From Annulohypoxylon bovei var. microspora (lineage: Eukaryota > Ascomycota > Sordariomycetes > Xylariales > Hypoxylaceae), in assembly GCA_022836615.1 (NCBI GenBank), contig MU405280.1, positions 140,427-204,426 on the forward strand: a stretch of DNA of 64,000 nucleotides, in the 5' to 3' direction. The notes under the pieces are model-generated. The model had not been told where the DNA came from. It did no database searches and saw nothing but the letters and a program-made list of their open reading frames with translations. Position numbers and translations under genes: made by a program. Each line of letters begins with the position of its first letter. The first letter of the stretch is position 1. Below, one piece after another: positions 35,753 to 47,470 of this stretch.

Positions 35753-37290
35753 CGTAGATTTGTAGTACTAGCTTTATTTAGGATATTCAAGATGAAATCT
35801 TCAGGTTCTGTTTGTTGACTTCGATTCTAATGTCATAAGTAGGAGTATGGTGGAAGGGAGTGTCGTTAAATCATGTAGGAGCTAGGGACGAACTGCCGAC
35901 ATCAAACCACAATTATATCGATTTGCCTCCTCCGTTTATGTCATCCTTCGTTGCCTTCAGCCCTACGAGGTTCGCAGTGTACCTAAAGCGGGGGATACCT
36001 AGGCGGGGTAGCTTAATCTTATCGGAGCTCGCGGGTGCCTGTTTGGCGGGCTAGGTACCTACTAGCGTACTTCGTACTACCACCGAAGCTCAACAGTACG
36101 TCGTCCTTTTATTTTATCTTCTTACCATGACATCATAAGAGAGCCAAATACAGCCAGTCGGGATTAATTCTCTTGCGCATTTTAGTTGCTAAGTGAAGAG
36201 CTATTCAAATATTTATACATAACATTAAAATCCGAATCCTAGCTATTCATCACCGAATCATGACTAGAATCTCTTTTCTCAAGAATAACCAATCCGCGTA
36301 TAGTCCTACCCTTCCTACTAGCTTAAAAAGTTTAGTCAGGGGTAAGTCGACCAGCCCAAGCTGCCAGTATTACAGGAGGGCTATTTACTGGTCAGTATTC
36401 GCGCCGTTTACGTCAATATATAGAATAATTTCCACAATTGTCGCTTATCAATGAGGTGCAGAACGAGACCTTGTCCTAACATCTATCAGCAGGATATAAT
36501 CGTTGGTTATACTTGGTCTAGTTAAGCTATCGAATTTTGTTGCCAATATTCAACTATAACCATTGTTAATTGCTATAAAAGTCTAGTCTTCAGCTAGCTA
36601 TCTGCTTTAAGATGGTCAGCCAGTCAAAAATACTCGGACGAGTCCCGGATTGTTTTTTTTAAAAAAAAAAAACTTATTTCCATGTAAGAATGATGTGAAA
36701 GAAGAGTTAACTCATCGGTAATCTCTTCAAGGCATAGCCCTTTATAAAAGGAATGTAGGTATACAGATTGTCCAACTAGAATAAGGAAGAACATTCTAAG
36801 AACAAGGAGTTGGTTCCCCTCCCTCTTTTCTCAACTTCCCATAACTACTCTTCAAGTAGGGAGGCAGTGTGTGTACAGAATCTAGCATAATAGTTTTATA
36901 AAAACCAATGCTGCCTTATTTATTTGGTCAATTGCTTCTAGAAATAATCTATTATACCATTTTGAACCTCATTAGTATAAAATCTGGCTAACAGCTCGGC
37001 CTTCTTCAGTTCGCCCAAAAACAACCTATGATAGGTCTAGACAATCCTTCCAAATTAGCATATGGACAACACAACTCACGATAGCTCAAAACACACACTA
37101 AGGGAACATCTTCAAGCTCGTCTTTTAGCTCTAAGGAAACAAATCCATTATAACTACCGATAGATTGCACCTAAATATTACGTATAAAACACGCCGTCTA
37201 TTACTTACCTATCCCAAATTCTCCTTCTCCATAAACGTGATCCAGCTAGTGCCCAAGGACGTATCTGTGGACGTACCGATATTTTCTTCC
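35753..37290. other. AT-rich intergenic region
   Basis: No gene was supported. It has a T8-A12 tract at 36653-36672, which could form a hairpin or act as a nucleosome-free stretch. A CTAGGTACCTAC motif lies near 36050. The far end may contain the last exon of the following minus-strand gene. Confidence 0.4.
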
Positions 37291-37445
37291 TCGTCTATGT
37301 ACCATCATTAGCACCACTCTTCCAAAACTATGCATACCTAGGTATCTAGATAGGTAGAATGCCTCCATGTTTCAAGGTTGAGAATAACAAAATTATCTGT
37401 TTCGATTAGGGGGGTGTCTTTGCTTGGGTATAGGGGGAATGCAGA

Positions 37446-37967
37446 TTAGACAAGACTTACTTCGGTTTTGATGGCGTCTTCCTCCTGAAGCAACAAGGCG
37501 CCGCCATCTTCGTCGTCATTATCATCGTCGTCGTCGTCTACGTCCTCGTCTATTCTACTAACATCCGTAGTGCCACTGTAACAACCGGTATACTCTCCCT
37601 CTTCGTCAGAGATGCCGTCATCGCTGCTACTCTCCTCCACCCACTCGCTCCATTCTTCTTGGCTCCAGTCTTCCTGCATCTCTTCATCTTCATCCTCGAT
37701 CCCGGAATAATACCCTCTTCTCAGCACGCTCCCCGCCTCCCCGCAGGTCCGCGCGTCGAGGCTCCTAACCTCGTCGGCGATCTCGCAAAGTATGCACAGC
37801 TCGTCGGACACCTTGTCGAAGAACGTGTACTCGACACCCGAGCGACAGCAGCCCCTCTGGCGGATGCGCTTCGCCTCGTGGCACGTGTGGCCCGACACGT
37901 TGGTGTCCTTCAGGATGGCCGTCAGACACTGACGGCAGCGGTAAATCCAACCTACCCCCGTACACAT
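37446..37967 (-). CDS. Cys-rich N-terminus, acidic C-terminus protein, unrecognised
   Basis: The minus-strand frame of 173 residues starts MCTGVGWIYRCRQCLTAIL. The first 80 residues hold nine Cys plus a His in arrangements such as CRQC, GHTCHE, GCCRSG and CILC, suggesting a metal-binding module. The rest is strongly acidic (DEDEEMQEDW, EDVDDDDDDNDDED). I do not recognise the family. The stop at 37446 directly follows a GTAAGT donor after KTE, so the true gene probably continues. A candidate last exon at about 37290 down to 37208 sits behind a good acceptor (GTACATAG). Two of its frames are open; the acidic one reads DEEENIGTSTDTSLGTSW, but the phase of the donor fits the other. Confidence 0.6.
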   Translation of the reverse strand: MCTGVGWIYRCRQCLTAILKDTNVSGHTCHEAKRIRQRGCCRSGVEYTFFDKVSDELCILCEIADEVRSLDARTCGEAGSVLRRGYYSGIEDEDEEMQEDWSQEEWSEWVEESSSDDGISDEEGEYTGCYSGTTDVSRIDEDVDDDDDDNDDEDGGALLLQEEDAIKTEVSLV

Positions 37968-39009
37968 GATTGCTGCGCGTTTCTCTGTAATTTAGGTATC
38001 TATACGAAATATGGAGAAGAAGTTGGCTAGAGCCTGTTACGAAGGCGTGAAACGAACTCGAAGACCTGCTTCGAAAATATCTACGGAGTGTTGGCGATGA
38101 GTACTTTCCTGCAGCGGAGACTGAGATACGGGGTCTAGAAGGATTCTAGTATGATTCTATTTCTCATCACTATCCCAGCGGATGGTTGCCTTATATTATC
38201 TAGAGTTCACACATTACTATTGTCTTGGGCTCAAAGAACATTGTTTAGGGAAGAAGACAATGGAGAAGAGAAAGGTGTTGGAACAGCCCTTACCATTCTA
38301 GGAGGACTAAGAACCGGAAAGCTACCATAGTCGGTGAGACGAAACAAAGAGAACAAGCACTTAACACACGACCTTTGGCACAAGCAGCGGTCAGTTCTAG
38401 AGACAATTATTCATCTTCACAAGTCAATTGTAATTCCTTATGAAGCCAATCAACTCGTTGTGTGGCTTTTGTCCACAGTGCGAACTCCTATAAACGCCAA
38501 GCGTAACAAATACCCCGGTCCGTCGACTGTACAATATACTGATACAGCGCCATAGATGCCCCCCAAAAAGATGAACCGAGCATCCGAACGCCTCTGGTTC
38601 TCCAAAACATTTCCAGCCTATCCGATGCCATAAAAAATATTCCCTCCACCGTTATCCTGCGTAGCTTCTTTGAAAAAAAAAAGAAACCCGTGCCTTAGTC
38701 CCTCGTACCTCGTACCTGTACGGACAAGTGGTAATTGCTTATACTAACTTGGTTGATAACTCAATCCATGCTCGAAAGTGTCATATATATAAACGTCTTC
38801 AAGGAACATCAATTCAGATGTTTCGCGTTTTTTTTCTAGGAACATGTACTACTGTATAGTCATAAAGACATGCAGCTTTGAAACCTCGGAAAACGCCACA
38901 TTCGTAATTGTAGAATCGCAAAATTTTATATACAACTCGTTACCAGCGACGCCTAAGTGCTTAGTTATTAATATGATGCATGAAAAAAAGGCAATGGATC
39001 GGGTTCAAC
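37968..39009. other. Intergenic region upstream of the Cys-rich protein gene
   Basis: No convincing gene was seen on either strand. A poly-A tract lies at about 38673-38682. The right end may hold an additional short exon of the zinc-knuckle gene, because that gene's last frame ends on a GTAAGT donor. Confidence 0.4.
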
Positions 39010-41494
39010 TTACGAGTATGCCGCAACCATGGGCTGTCGGCGCTTGCGTTTCGGTGTTAAATCGTTGAGCCGCTGTCTCGGTGACCTCCCTTCGGTGTCA
39101 CTCCCACTGTCTGAAGGTTGATCTATTCCTAACAGTTCGCGCTCGATAGAATCAAGATCAGAACCTCCAGAGCCTGAATTTTGGCTTCCTATTGAAGAAC
39201 GGCGACTGTGGGGGCTCTTGGGGTGAAAGCTCGCAGAGCTCTGTCGGCTCGACGGCCGATCATATGGTGGAAAGGTGTCTGCCGTAAGTGTTGGCGGTGT
39301 TGATAGATGTGTATTATTAGACTTGCCCTGATCATCCCACTGGTTTATCGTTTCCTCACTTGATCCATTGCTTCTATAATTAACACTCAAGTCTCGTGAC
39401 AGAGTATCCTTAGTAACTCCTAGCTCCGGAGCCCATTCATGGTTGTCCGTAGTCACAGTAGGAGCCTCCGGGGGTTCGTAAGGAGGTTCTTGAGAATCAT
39501 CTTCGATAACTTCGCCAGGTTCGGGTGATGTAGGTTTGAGTCTCTTGTTGAGTGTATCATCATGCGGGAAATGGCGATGATGCCTCTCAATCCGACATTC
39601 GTCAGTTTCACCGTGGAAATCATCCCATCTTCGTTTCCTTTGGTCCGGTTTGTACCGGGAGTCATGGTTTTTCCCATGCTGTCGTGCCTGCCCCTTCGAG
39701 CTACCATAACGGTGTTTACCAACACCGTGAGGATTTTCAGAGCGATCCCGGTGGTTGTGCCGAAAGATGTCTTTCTGGGCCGCCCTGTAGTAATCATCCA
39801 ATTTATCAAGGCGAATTTCTGCTGGGTCTAAGAACACAGGATGATACTGCATTACCTGCCAGTCCCGAGTTTCGCGAACGCTTTGAGCAAAATCATCCAC
39901 ATTACGCGGTGTGATGAACCGAGACTTCAACGCTTTGGCATCAAATGCAGGAGGGATCATCACATCTTCGGAATAATCGGTTGGTAGGGGTGCTGCGATA
40001 GGGTCTACTTTGATAGCCGAAGGAGGTTCCTGGAAGACGGTTTGTTCATCCCAACTAGAGTCTTCATCGTCCTTATCCAGGACTGCGCTTAAGGCATTTT
40101 CCGGGTCGCCATGCTCTGATACTGAAGTTGGCTCAGATACTATTTCGCCAGGCTCACGCTCTTGATCGATTTTGACAGTTATCGGCGTTTCTCTGTCAAG
40201 AGAGCTCTTCTCACGACGTTCACGGGGGGCCGTTTGACTCGGGGTTCTTGTAGGCTGTTGTCTTCGGCGGGGATGTCTGTCTGATTTGTCCGAGTTTTTA
40301 TAAGGATGGGGCCGGTCATGGCGATCCCGGCGTCGCTCATCTCCAGGTTTATTATGTCCCCATCTACGAGGCGGTCGATCATCTCGATGTAGGGGTTTGT
40401 CATGCCAACCATCGCGATATTCATCCCTATACGGTTGATCATTTGACGGTGGAGAAGTATGCCATCCATCTTGAGCGTGCCAAGTTTCAGTCGGACGCCT
40501 ATCGTCATAACGACGTTGCCGATCTCGATCTCGATCGTGCTGGTAACGGTTTCTCTCGTCCCCATATGGCTGACCATAAGGCTCGGGAGGTGGATATTGA
40601 TGGTGGTAGAGAGTAGGAGGAGGTTCCCGCCGTGGTGGGTTATATTCACTTTGGACATACCCGGGAGGAGGACCTTGGTATCCAAATGGTGGGGGTGGAT
40701 GACCAAAGCTGGGTGGCGGCGGATATGATGGTGGAGGGCCGGGAGCATACTGCTGCTGTGAGGCATACGGCGGAGGACCCGGTGGGCCTGGTGGGCCTGC
40801 GGGGAATTGGTTAGGAGGATACGGATCAGGCCGACCGGGAGGGACTGGAGGATAATCACTAGGATAATAGTGATTAGGGCGCGCAGGAGGGGGAGCGTGG
40901 TGATGATCAAAAGGTCTATGAATAGAGCCCGGAGGTCCATAAGCGGGAGGATAAGGATTGTGATAACCGGGTGGGTTTAACGGCTGAGAACCAATCGGCG
41001 GCGGCGGTGGTCCCGGAGGTGGCGGTCCCGGAGGTCCATACCGATCATAGGACTGGTTTGGTGGAGGATAGCCTGGAGCTGGTCCGGATGGGTAAAGTTG
41101 AGGCGGCGAGTGATCATAACGAGGTAAAGGAGGCAGATGATGAGAAGCAGCAGGAGGCGGAGGAGGGTAACGTGTGATCACCGGGCCCTTGCCTCTCTTG
41201 TTAGGTGTAAAGCCGTCATTATGAGGGCTAGTACTTGACTGCTGTCGTGCCCAGGAAGCTTCCAAACCACTAAGACCCTTTTTAGCTAATACGGTACTAA
41301 GTGATGGGATAAAGGTGAACAGGTATGAAAGGGGTACAACATTAAGATATTAGTAAATAGAAATATATTTAAAGCACTTACGCTGGCACTTTCCGAGGCT
41401 CCTCGGGACATGCATTAAACATGTGGCCTCGTATACCACAGTTGTAGCAGGGACGGTCATTGCGGTCCGGTCCTAGACCCGGAGCTACTTGGGC
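39010..41494 (-). CDS. Proline-rich protein with a CCHC zinc knuckle (RNA-binding type)
   Basis: A short first exon starts at 41494 (MAQVAPGLGPDRNDRP) and encodes one zinc knuckle, C17-x2-C20-x4-H25-x4-C30, in CYNCGIRGHMFNAC. An intron of about 110-130 bases leads to GLEASWARQQ and a long single exon. The next 200 residues are a Pro/Tyr/Gly-rich tract (PPGPPPPGPPPPP and QYAPGPPPSYPPPP). An Arg/Asp-rich stretch follows, then a more ordered block, SRFITPRNVDDFAQSVRETR followed by DWQVMQYHPVF. CCHC knuckles commonly bind single-stranded nucleic acid; the low-complexity tract is of the kind that drives condensates, which is inference. Two AG acceptors are possible for the first intron. The final codons sit on a GTAAGT, so the 3' end may be incomplete. 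Confidence 0.72.
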
Positions 41495-43952
41495 CATCTT
41501 TAAAAAGAAAGAATATAAAAATCAGGAGCCACACCTAACGAATCGGAGTGTACCTTTCGTACGAATAGGGGGAGGGCTGATGATGAGTCGTGATGAAGCG
41601 CGGAGCACCTAAGCGCAACGGCCAGAAAGGGCAAATCTTATAATATTTGTGAAGCGCTCATCCAATTGATCTCATGTATAGTGAATTCGATAAAGGAGAG
41701 GTCCCGGAAGAAAAGCGCGACGCCGTGACAGAGTAGGTCTCGGCGCAAGAATGGCGGCGCGCGCGAAGAGACGAAGTTGTCGAGCAACTTCCTATTGCGC
41801 GGGGTTAGAGGAATTGGCAATTGTCAATCTCATCCATCCAAAAGTCCAAGGACTGGTTAATCCGGGAATGGTTATAAGTATATGAGGATAGAAAAGAATG
41901 TACATGATGAAAGGATATGGGTGAACGATGAAAGTATGGAAATATAGGTGATAAGTCACCTTGTCAATGACTTACCGGATCAGCTCTTCACCGCGACAAA
42001 ATGATGACCACCACCAACACAAATCCCTCCACTCCGTTGTCGCGAAAGCAAATGCTGTAAATTCATTAAGAATGGCCTCTCTAAGGGATGGAAAGGCGAA
42101 CTGGGCGCAATTGGACCTGTGCTAAGAATATCGGTGCTCGAATTTCCCAACATGAAGTTATCAATTGCGATGGGCTGAAATCGAAGGTTTCACGGGTGAG
42201 ATTCAAATGTCCAGATTGAAAAGGTACTTCCGAGTGAGACATCCAGCCTTTAGGTTCAAATGTTCAAATCAACTTGGAGGTACATAAACTTAGGTACCGC
42301 CTCATACGCGGCACCAACGGTTAAACTTCGGCCCGTGCTCCGAACTACTTCGCTGGAGACAGGAACATGAATATAAAACAATATTCATCACGACTGATGA
42401 GGATATATACCTAAGTAATTCTACATACACAAGACATTACAAGAGATGATAGGAATGTGTTTCACTCTCTAATATAGAAGAAGTAAATTTTATAAAAAGA
42501 GAAGTAAGCTTTATTGCAAAGTGAGATCAAGAAACTGATGTTATGCTATAGCCAGGCTCCAAGGCTTTGATGATATTAGTCATGGTAAATAAAATAAATA
42601 AAAAATAAATAAAAAAGAAGACAAGACATTGAAGCATATAATTTGAAGACAACATCTACCAAAAGGTAGCTCATGTTTGAAATGACAAAAAGAGATAGGA
42701 TCTAGATGAATTAACGACATGGCCCAAGGATAAAATAGAGCAATCCTGTGTATTCCAACCCTTCTCTTCACTTCAACATGCCACGAGTGGATTTAGATAG
42801 AGTTAGCCGAATACATGTTAGTACTCGGACATCGACAAGATATATAAAAAAGAGCCTCTTCAATATCGAAGACGTGAACAACTGAATCCGGGTTTAGGGA
42901 AGTGGGAAAGAAAAAGAAATCGGCTTGTTCCACTACGAACCGTCCGAAATCAAACTATTGCGATGTATGCTGTTGAAAGAAGTATTAGTACAGCTCAGTG
43001 TACGCTGATTCAAGAACGACTGCTTCAAAGCTTTGAAGAACATTTCACGGGATGAAGTTGAAAAAAAGAAGTTGAAGCCGCCAAAAATTCTGATCGGATG
43101 ATTTTCATGCGCGGCAAAGCCGGGTAGCCGCTGAGGCTTGTAGGGGTTATATTGCATGATGCGTTAAGTGTCATAACGATGTATTTTACCACTTTGTATG
43201 TACATATCTAAGTAGCACTATTGATCCGACAAACCCTGATGACCTTCACTAAATTCTAAAATAATAAAAATAAAAATAAAACCCTTAAGGATAAGATAGA
43301 TGGATCGAAAGTGTATATCACCAGAATTATACTAAGTTTCTAAAATTAATTCAGTGTGTTGGTTAGAGCTTCTTTAAGCGTAAAAAAGCAATATGCAAAT
43401 GAAGTATATGTAGTACGCGTTAATGAGTTTGATTTGAGCTTAACCTAAAGTCGCCTAGTATCCTCGATAATCTAGCGCAAGCGCGGCTCTTAAGGTTTTC
43501 TATGCTGTCTGTGGCGCAGGGGTGATAATAGATAAGAATACCAGCTTACATACATAGCAATTTGACATCCGTCGCATCCACCTTAAACTGCCCTCCACAT
43601 CGGCTTCTAATACGTAAACCACCATGCTATCATTCTAACCAGGTTAAACGAATCGTCATCTTGTTCGCACTGGATTTTTCATCTACCCCTCTACCTTAAC
43701 CCACCATACACCATCCGTCTTGACGCCGAACATACAGTCCAACACCCCCCATGCGAGGCGACGAGAATCTTTTCTGCTTCGAATATGTTTGCGGTTTCTT
43801 CTAGCTCCCCATACGACTTTGTATTTCCTCGGAGCAGAAAGAAGTCGACAACCCCCCACAGTCCACCGCAGACTACTTCTTGAAACAGCTTTGGGTAGAT
43901 TTGTCTATCATTTTCCTCTTATTTTTTTGCGCTTCGTCGCTGGCCGACCAAG
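41495..43952. other. Large divergent intergenic region, 2.5 kb
   Basis: No gene was seen between the zinc-knuckle protein and PPG1. The central part (42.4-43.4 kb) is AT-rich with AAATAAATAAAAAATAAATA-type runs at about 42590. It must contain both promoters. None of the short frames matches anything I know. Confidence 0.4.
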
Positions 43953-45048
43953 ATGCCTGGCCTCCCAGGTTGGTCCACCCCCACATCGAACATCAGATGA
44001 ATATAGGTTTCCGTTCGGATAGAATTAATCAACTTCTATCTTGTAGCTTCGGTCGATCTTGATGAGTGCATCTCCCGTTTATACAAGAAGGAGCTTCTGG
44101 CGGAGTCGGTAATCGAGGCGATATGTGCTAAGACGAAGGAACTCCTCATGCGAGAGAGTAATGTAGTCCACGTGCGAGCTCCCGTCACAGTGGTCGGCGA
44201 TATCCACGGCCAGTTCTACGACTTGATCGAGATCTTTAAGATCGGCGGTTGGTGCCCCGATACAAACTACCTATTCCTCGGTAAGCGCAAACAATATAAT
44301 GTGAGGAGGAAACCTTCCTAATTAGAGAATTATAGGCGATTACGTGGACCGCGGCATGTTCAGCGTAGAGACTATATCCCTCCTCGTATGCCTCAAGCTG
44401 CGATATCCCAATCGAGTACACCTAATCCGTGGCAACCACGAGTCGCGCGGAGTGACGCAGTCCTACGGATTCTATACCGAATGTTCGCGCAAGTACGGCA
44501 ACGCTAACGTCTGGCACTACTTCACGGACATGTTCGATTTCCTCACCCTCTCGGTCGTCATCAACGACCAGATCTTCTGCGTACATGGCGGCCTATCCCC
44601 ATCCATCCACTCCATCGACCAAATCAAAATCATCGACCGATTCCGAGAGATACCTCACGAGGGCCCGATGGCTGACCTAGTGTGGTCGGACCCCGACCCG
44701 GAGAGAGACGAGTTCTCTCTGTCGCCCCGCGGCGCGGGCTATACATTCGGTGCGCGCGTGGTAAAGAAGTTCTTAGCCGTAAACGGCATGAATCACATCC
44801 TGCGCGCACACCAGCTCTGTCAGGAGGGCTTCCAAGTCCTCTACGACGATCACCTCAGCACGGTGTGGAGCGCGCCCAACTACTGCTACAGATGCGGTAA
44901 TATGGCTAGCGTGCTGGAAGTTAGTGACGTAGGGGAGCGATTCTTTAATGTGTTTGCAGCCGCGCCCGAGAATGACCAGCATAAAGAGATGCAGCAAGGA
45001 GCCGAGAAGGCGGCTGACGGAAACGCACTACCGGACTATTTCTTATAG
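43953..45048 (+). CDS. PP2A-like serine/threonine phosphatase PPG1, catalytic subunit
   Basis: Exons 43953-43968, 44047-44280 and 44336-45048 give 320 residues. All metal and phosphate-binding motifs are present: GDIHGQ, GDYVDRG, RGNHE, HGGLSPS, and the ending PDYFL, the C-terminal tail methylated in PP2A-type enzymes. [20 protein letters not shown] and [15 protein letters not shown] residues ([16 protein letters not shown]), plus [20 protein letters not shown], match PPG1 better than PP2A, PP4 or PP6. In yeast PPG1 works with the FAR/STRIPAK-like complex. The start in a 16-base first exon ([13 protein letters not shown]) is inferred from the acceptor at 44046; a different upstream exon is possible. 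Confidence 0.92.
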
Positions 45049-45522
45049 GAAGATGGCAGACGATTCGGGTTCGTATAAGTACATAGGATCATATCACGTG
45101 TCAAATGATTGGGAATACCGGGAATATACCTCCATCGATGTAGCAAGGGAGAGAAGTAGGATTGAAATACCCAGTTGTGTTTGTTTTTTTTGGCATGCCT
45201 ATTTAATTCAGACCTCCTTTCGTGAAAAACGAAGAGAGGGAAAAGGGCTATGCAGGGTGTCGTAAAGAATCAGAATAAGAAAGTGCAGTGAAGGTGATCA
45301 GCAGAGAACTGATACCTCCCGGGAATGAACTATCTACACTCAAGTATCGCCCCCTATAAGCACAGCACAGCATCCTATCCCCTGGTCGCCTATATCCTCT
45401 GACTCGAACCAAACTCTCTCCTACCAGACTTTTGGGGGTTTCCATCCGTGTTCGTGTTCCCTTGATTGCTAGTGTAAAACCGGAATGATGCTTTTATCCG
45501 TGAGCTAGACTTGTGAAGCCGT
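45049..45522. other. Convergent 3' region between PPG1 and Rho-GDI
   Basis: The 474-base gap between two stop codons holds the 3' UTRs. Nothing else was seen. Confidence 0.4.
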
Positions 45523-47470
45523 CTACCAGTCCTTAGCGATATCGAAGCTCCACTCGAATTGCAGGTGAGTCTTCTTGTCATCGTCGACAAAGCTGGACGT
45601 GGCGTTGTAGTGGCCTCGGGCAAGCATGCCGGAAGGAGCCTCCTCTTCTTGGACTGTTGAAAGGTCAGATGTAAGATTTCAAGTTTAGGTCAAGGATACT
45701 TACAGCGTTTGCTGTAAAGCGGCTGCTTCTCCGTGCTCGGGGCATAGCTACCCTACGGTACAGTTAGTAAATAATCAATACGTTTGGAGCAGAGAAAAAA
45801 AGTATCGATACTTACCAACATCTCGGAATCCTTGCTGACTTTGATTCCCTTGCGTTTGACAACCTGGACGTACTGAAGGCCGCTAAGGATCTCGTGCTGG
45901 ACCTTGAAGCTGGCGACCATGGTGAACTTGCAGCCTTCCTTGATCTTGAAGGGGCGGTCCTTGAGGGTCTGCTCGCTGCCGGCGGCGGACAGGTCGATGG
46001 TGACGGGAGAACGGCCGGGGGACTCCATGGTTAGTGCGTTGATGATACAGACTCGGGGATCGTTAGGGTCAGAGAGATCCTTTCCGCCGCCAAGACCGAG
46101 GGACTGCTTGTAGCGCTGAAGAGACTCGTCGTTGGCATCTACATCAATGGAATTCTTGTTAGAGGCATCCTTTCTGACCTTGGAGTACGTGATGCTGGAT
46201 TCATTCGGAGTGGGTGAAGTAGAGTACAGGGAGGTGTAAGGAGAAGGGCTTGCTGAAGGGTTGACGACAGTGGTTTCCTCCTCAGGGTAGACCATATGGG
46301 CCGGGTTGCCAATACATGTCATGTAAGGGTCGAGGCCACTGTCAGATGAAGAAGAAGAGGAAGGTCTTGACATTGCTGATGAAGCTCGTTCCTTGAGCCA
46401 GCTCAAGAATTCCATACGTAAGTGTGGTTTCTTGTTGGTCTGGTTTGCAGTTTTGCGAGAAACTAGCTTCTTGGTGGAAAGGTGAAACTGATTCTTGAAA
46501 AATTCCTTGAAGGATTTTCTGGTACGAACAGAATCATACTCTGAGCTGTTGACAAGTGTAGCTTCTCGATGTAGGCTAGGCTCCTGGGTTTCCTGGACAG
46601 TGGCGTTGAGATTCACCTCTGATAATCGTTGCATAGTTGGCAGAACAGGCGTATCATTGGGGCGAGAACGCATCATCAATGGCATTGAGACCATGTGTCG
46701 AAGAATTCTACCACGACCAGTGCCATTAATGGCAAACCGGTGCTGACGATGCGTAGGGGCATCCATGGTGGAGAAATAGAACAAGCCGATGCATTAAGAA
46801 GTGTGATGTTATGTATCGAAGATGAAGACGAGTAGAGACGAGCAGAGATGAGTTTCGGCTGAGATGACGATGTTGATGTCGTGAAAAAACGGCGGACACA
46901 GAATGGTTGAGTTGTGAAGCTAGAAAGAGTAGGATGAACTGTGGTACGAAAAAACATCTCAATACTCATTGTTGATATGACAGGAGTCGAATATTTTTAA
47001 GGGTGTCGTGCCCGACCTCAGTAATGATGAGGGTTAAACTCGAACAACCATCGTCCACTGTACTGCTGTGCAGGCCATGTTTAATTCTCTACCCTACGTA
47101 GGGTATACCGGATTTACGGTAGTAGTAGGTGCACCGAGCAGCACTTCCAGCACCTCCAGCTGTCTTCGTCGTCCTCATTGTCGTTCTCGTCTCATCACCC
47201 CCTTTTTTTACTCAACCCTTCCTAGCCTTCACCTACCCTCGAACGCCTAGTCTTAAAGCTCGTCCTAGCCATACTGGCAACATATAGACATTTCCAATAA
47301 ATTTAAAGACGGTTTTTATTTGGGATTATGAGTGTGAAGTAGAACGATATAGAAAATTGCTATGTATACGTACCCATGTTCTGATATTCGGCCAAGCTCT
47401 GCTTGGGCTGCGAGAGCTTGTAGCCCTGAGTCTCCTCGGGCAAATGGTCGTTTTCGTCATGCGATGCCAT
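45523..47470 (-). CDS. Rho GDP-dissociation inhibitor (Rho-GDI)
   Basis: It binds prenylated Rho GTPases in the GDP form and holds them in the cytosol. Exons 47470-47374, 46138-45816, 45752-45704 and 45653-45523 give 199 residues, the usual Rho-GDI size. The first exon encodes [20 protein letters not shown] followed by [12 protein letters not shown], the regulatory arm. The later exons give [50 protein letters not shown] and the immunoglobulin-like end [15 protein letters not shown]. The first intron is 1235 bases, about twenty times the local norm, and contains an open frame that continues into exon 2 (see next entry). Confidence 0.93.
46139..46766 (-). CDS. Possible alternative first exon of Rho-GDI
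   Basis: Inside the first Rho-GDI intron lies a frame of 209 codons from an ATG in a strong CACC-ATG-G context at 46766. It has no stop and continues in phase through the exon 2 acceptor (SIDV then [11 protein letters not shown]). If transcribed from an internal promoter and not spliced at that acceptor, it would give a 376-residue Rho-GDI with an N-terminal extension. The extension is Ser/Pro-rich with a basic stretch ([20 protein letters not shown] then [10 protein letters not shown]) and a [20 protein letters not shown] segment. No known domain was recognised. A chance open frame of this length is possible but not very likely. Confidence 0.5.

Noticed and set aside
40179..40940. 253-codon overlapping frame within the zinc-knuckle gene
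   Set aside because: It is the shifted frame of the Pro-rich repeat region and has no independent support.
43953..45048. Assignment of the phosphatase as PP2A, PP4 or SIT4/PP6
   Set aside because: The residues around YGFYTEC and [20 protein letters not shown], and the N-terminal [10 protein letters not shown], fit PPG1 better.
46676..46969. Second minus-strand frame upstream of the alternative Rho-GDI exon
   Set aside because: Low-complexity Ser-rich content in what is probably promoter or leader sequence; no link to exon 2.
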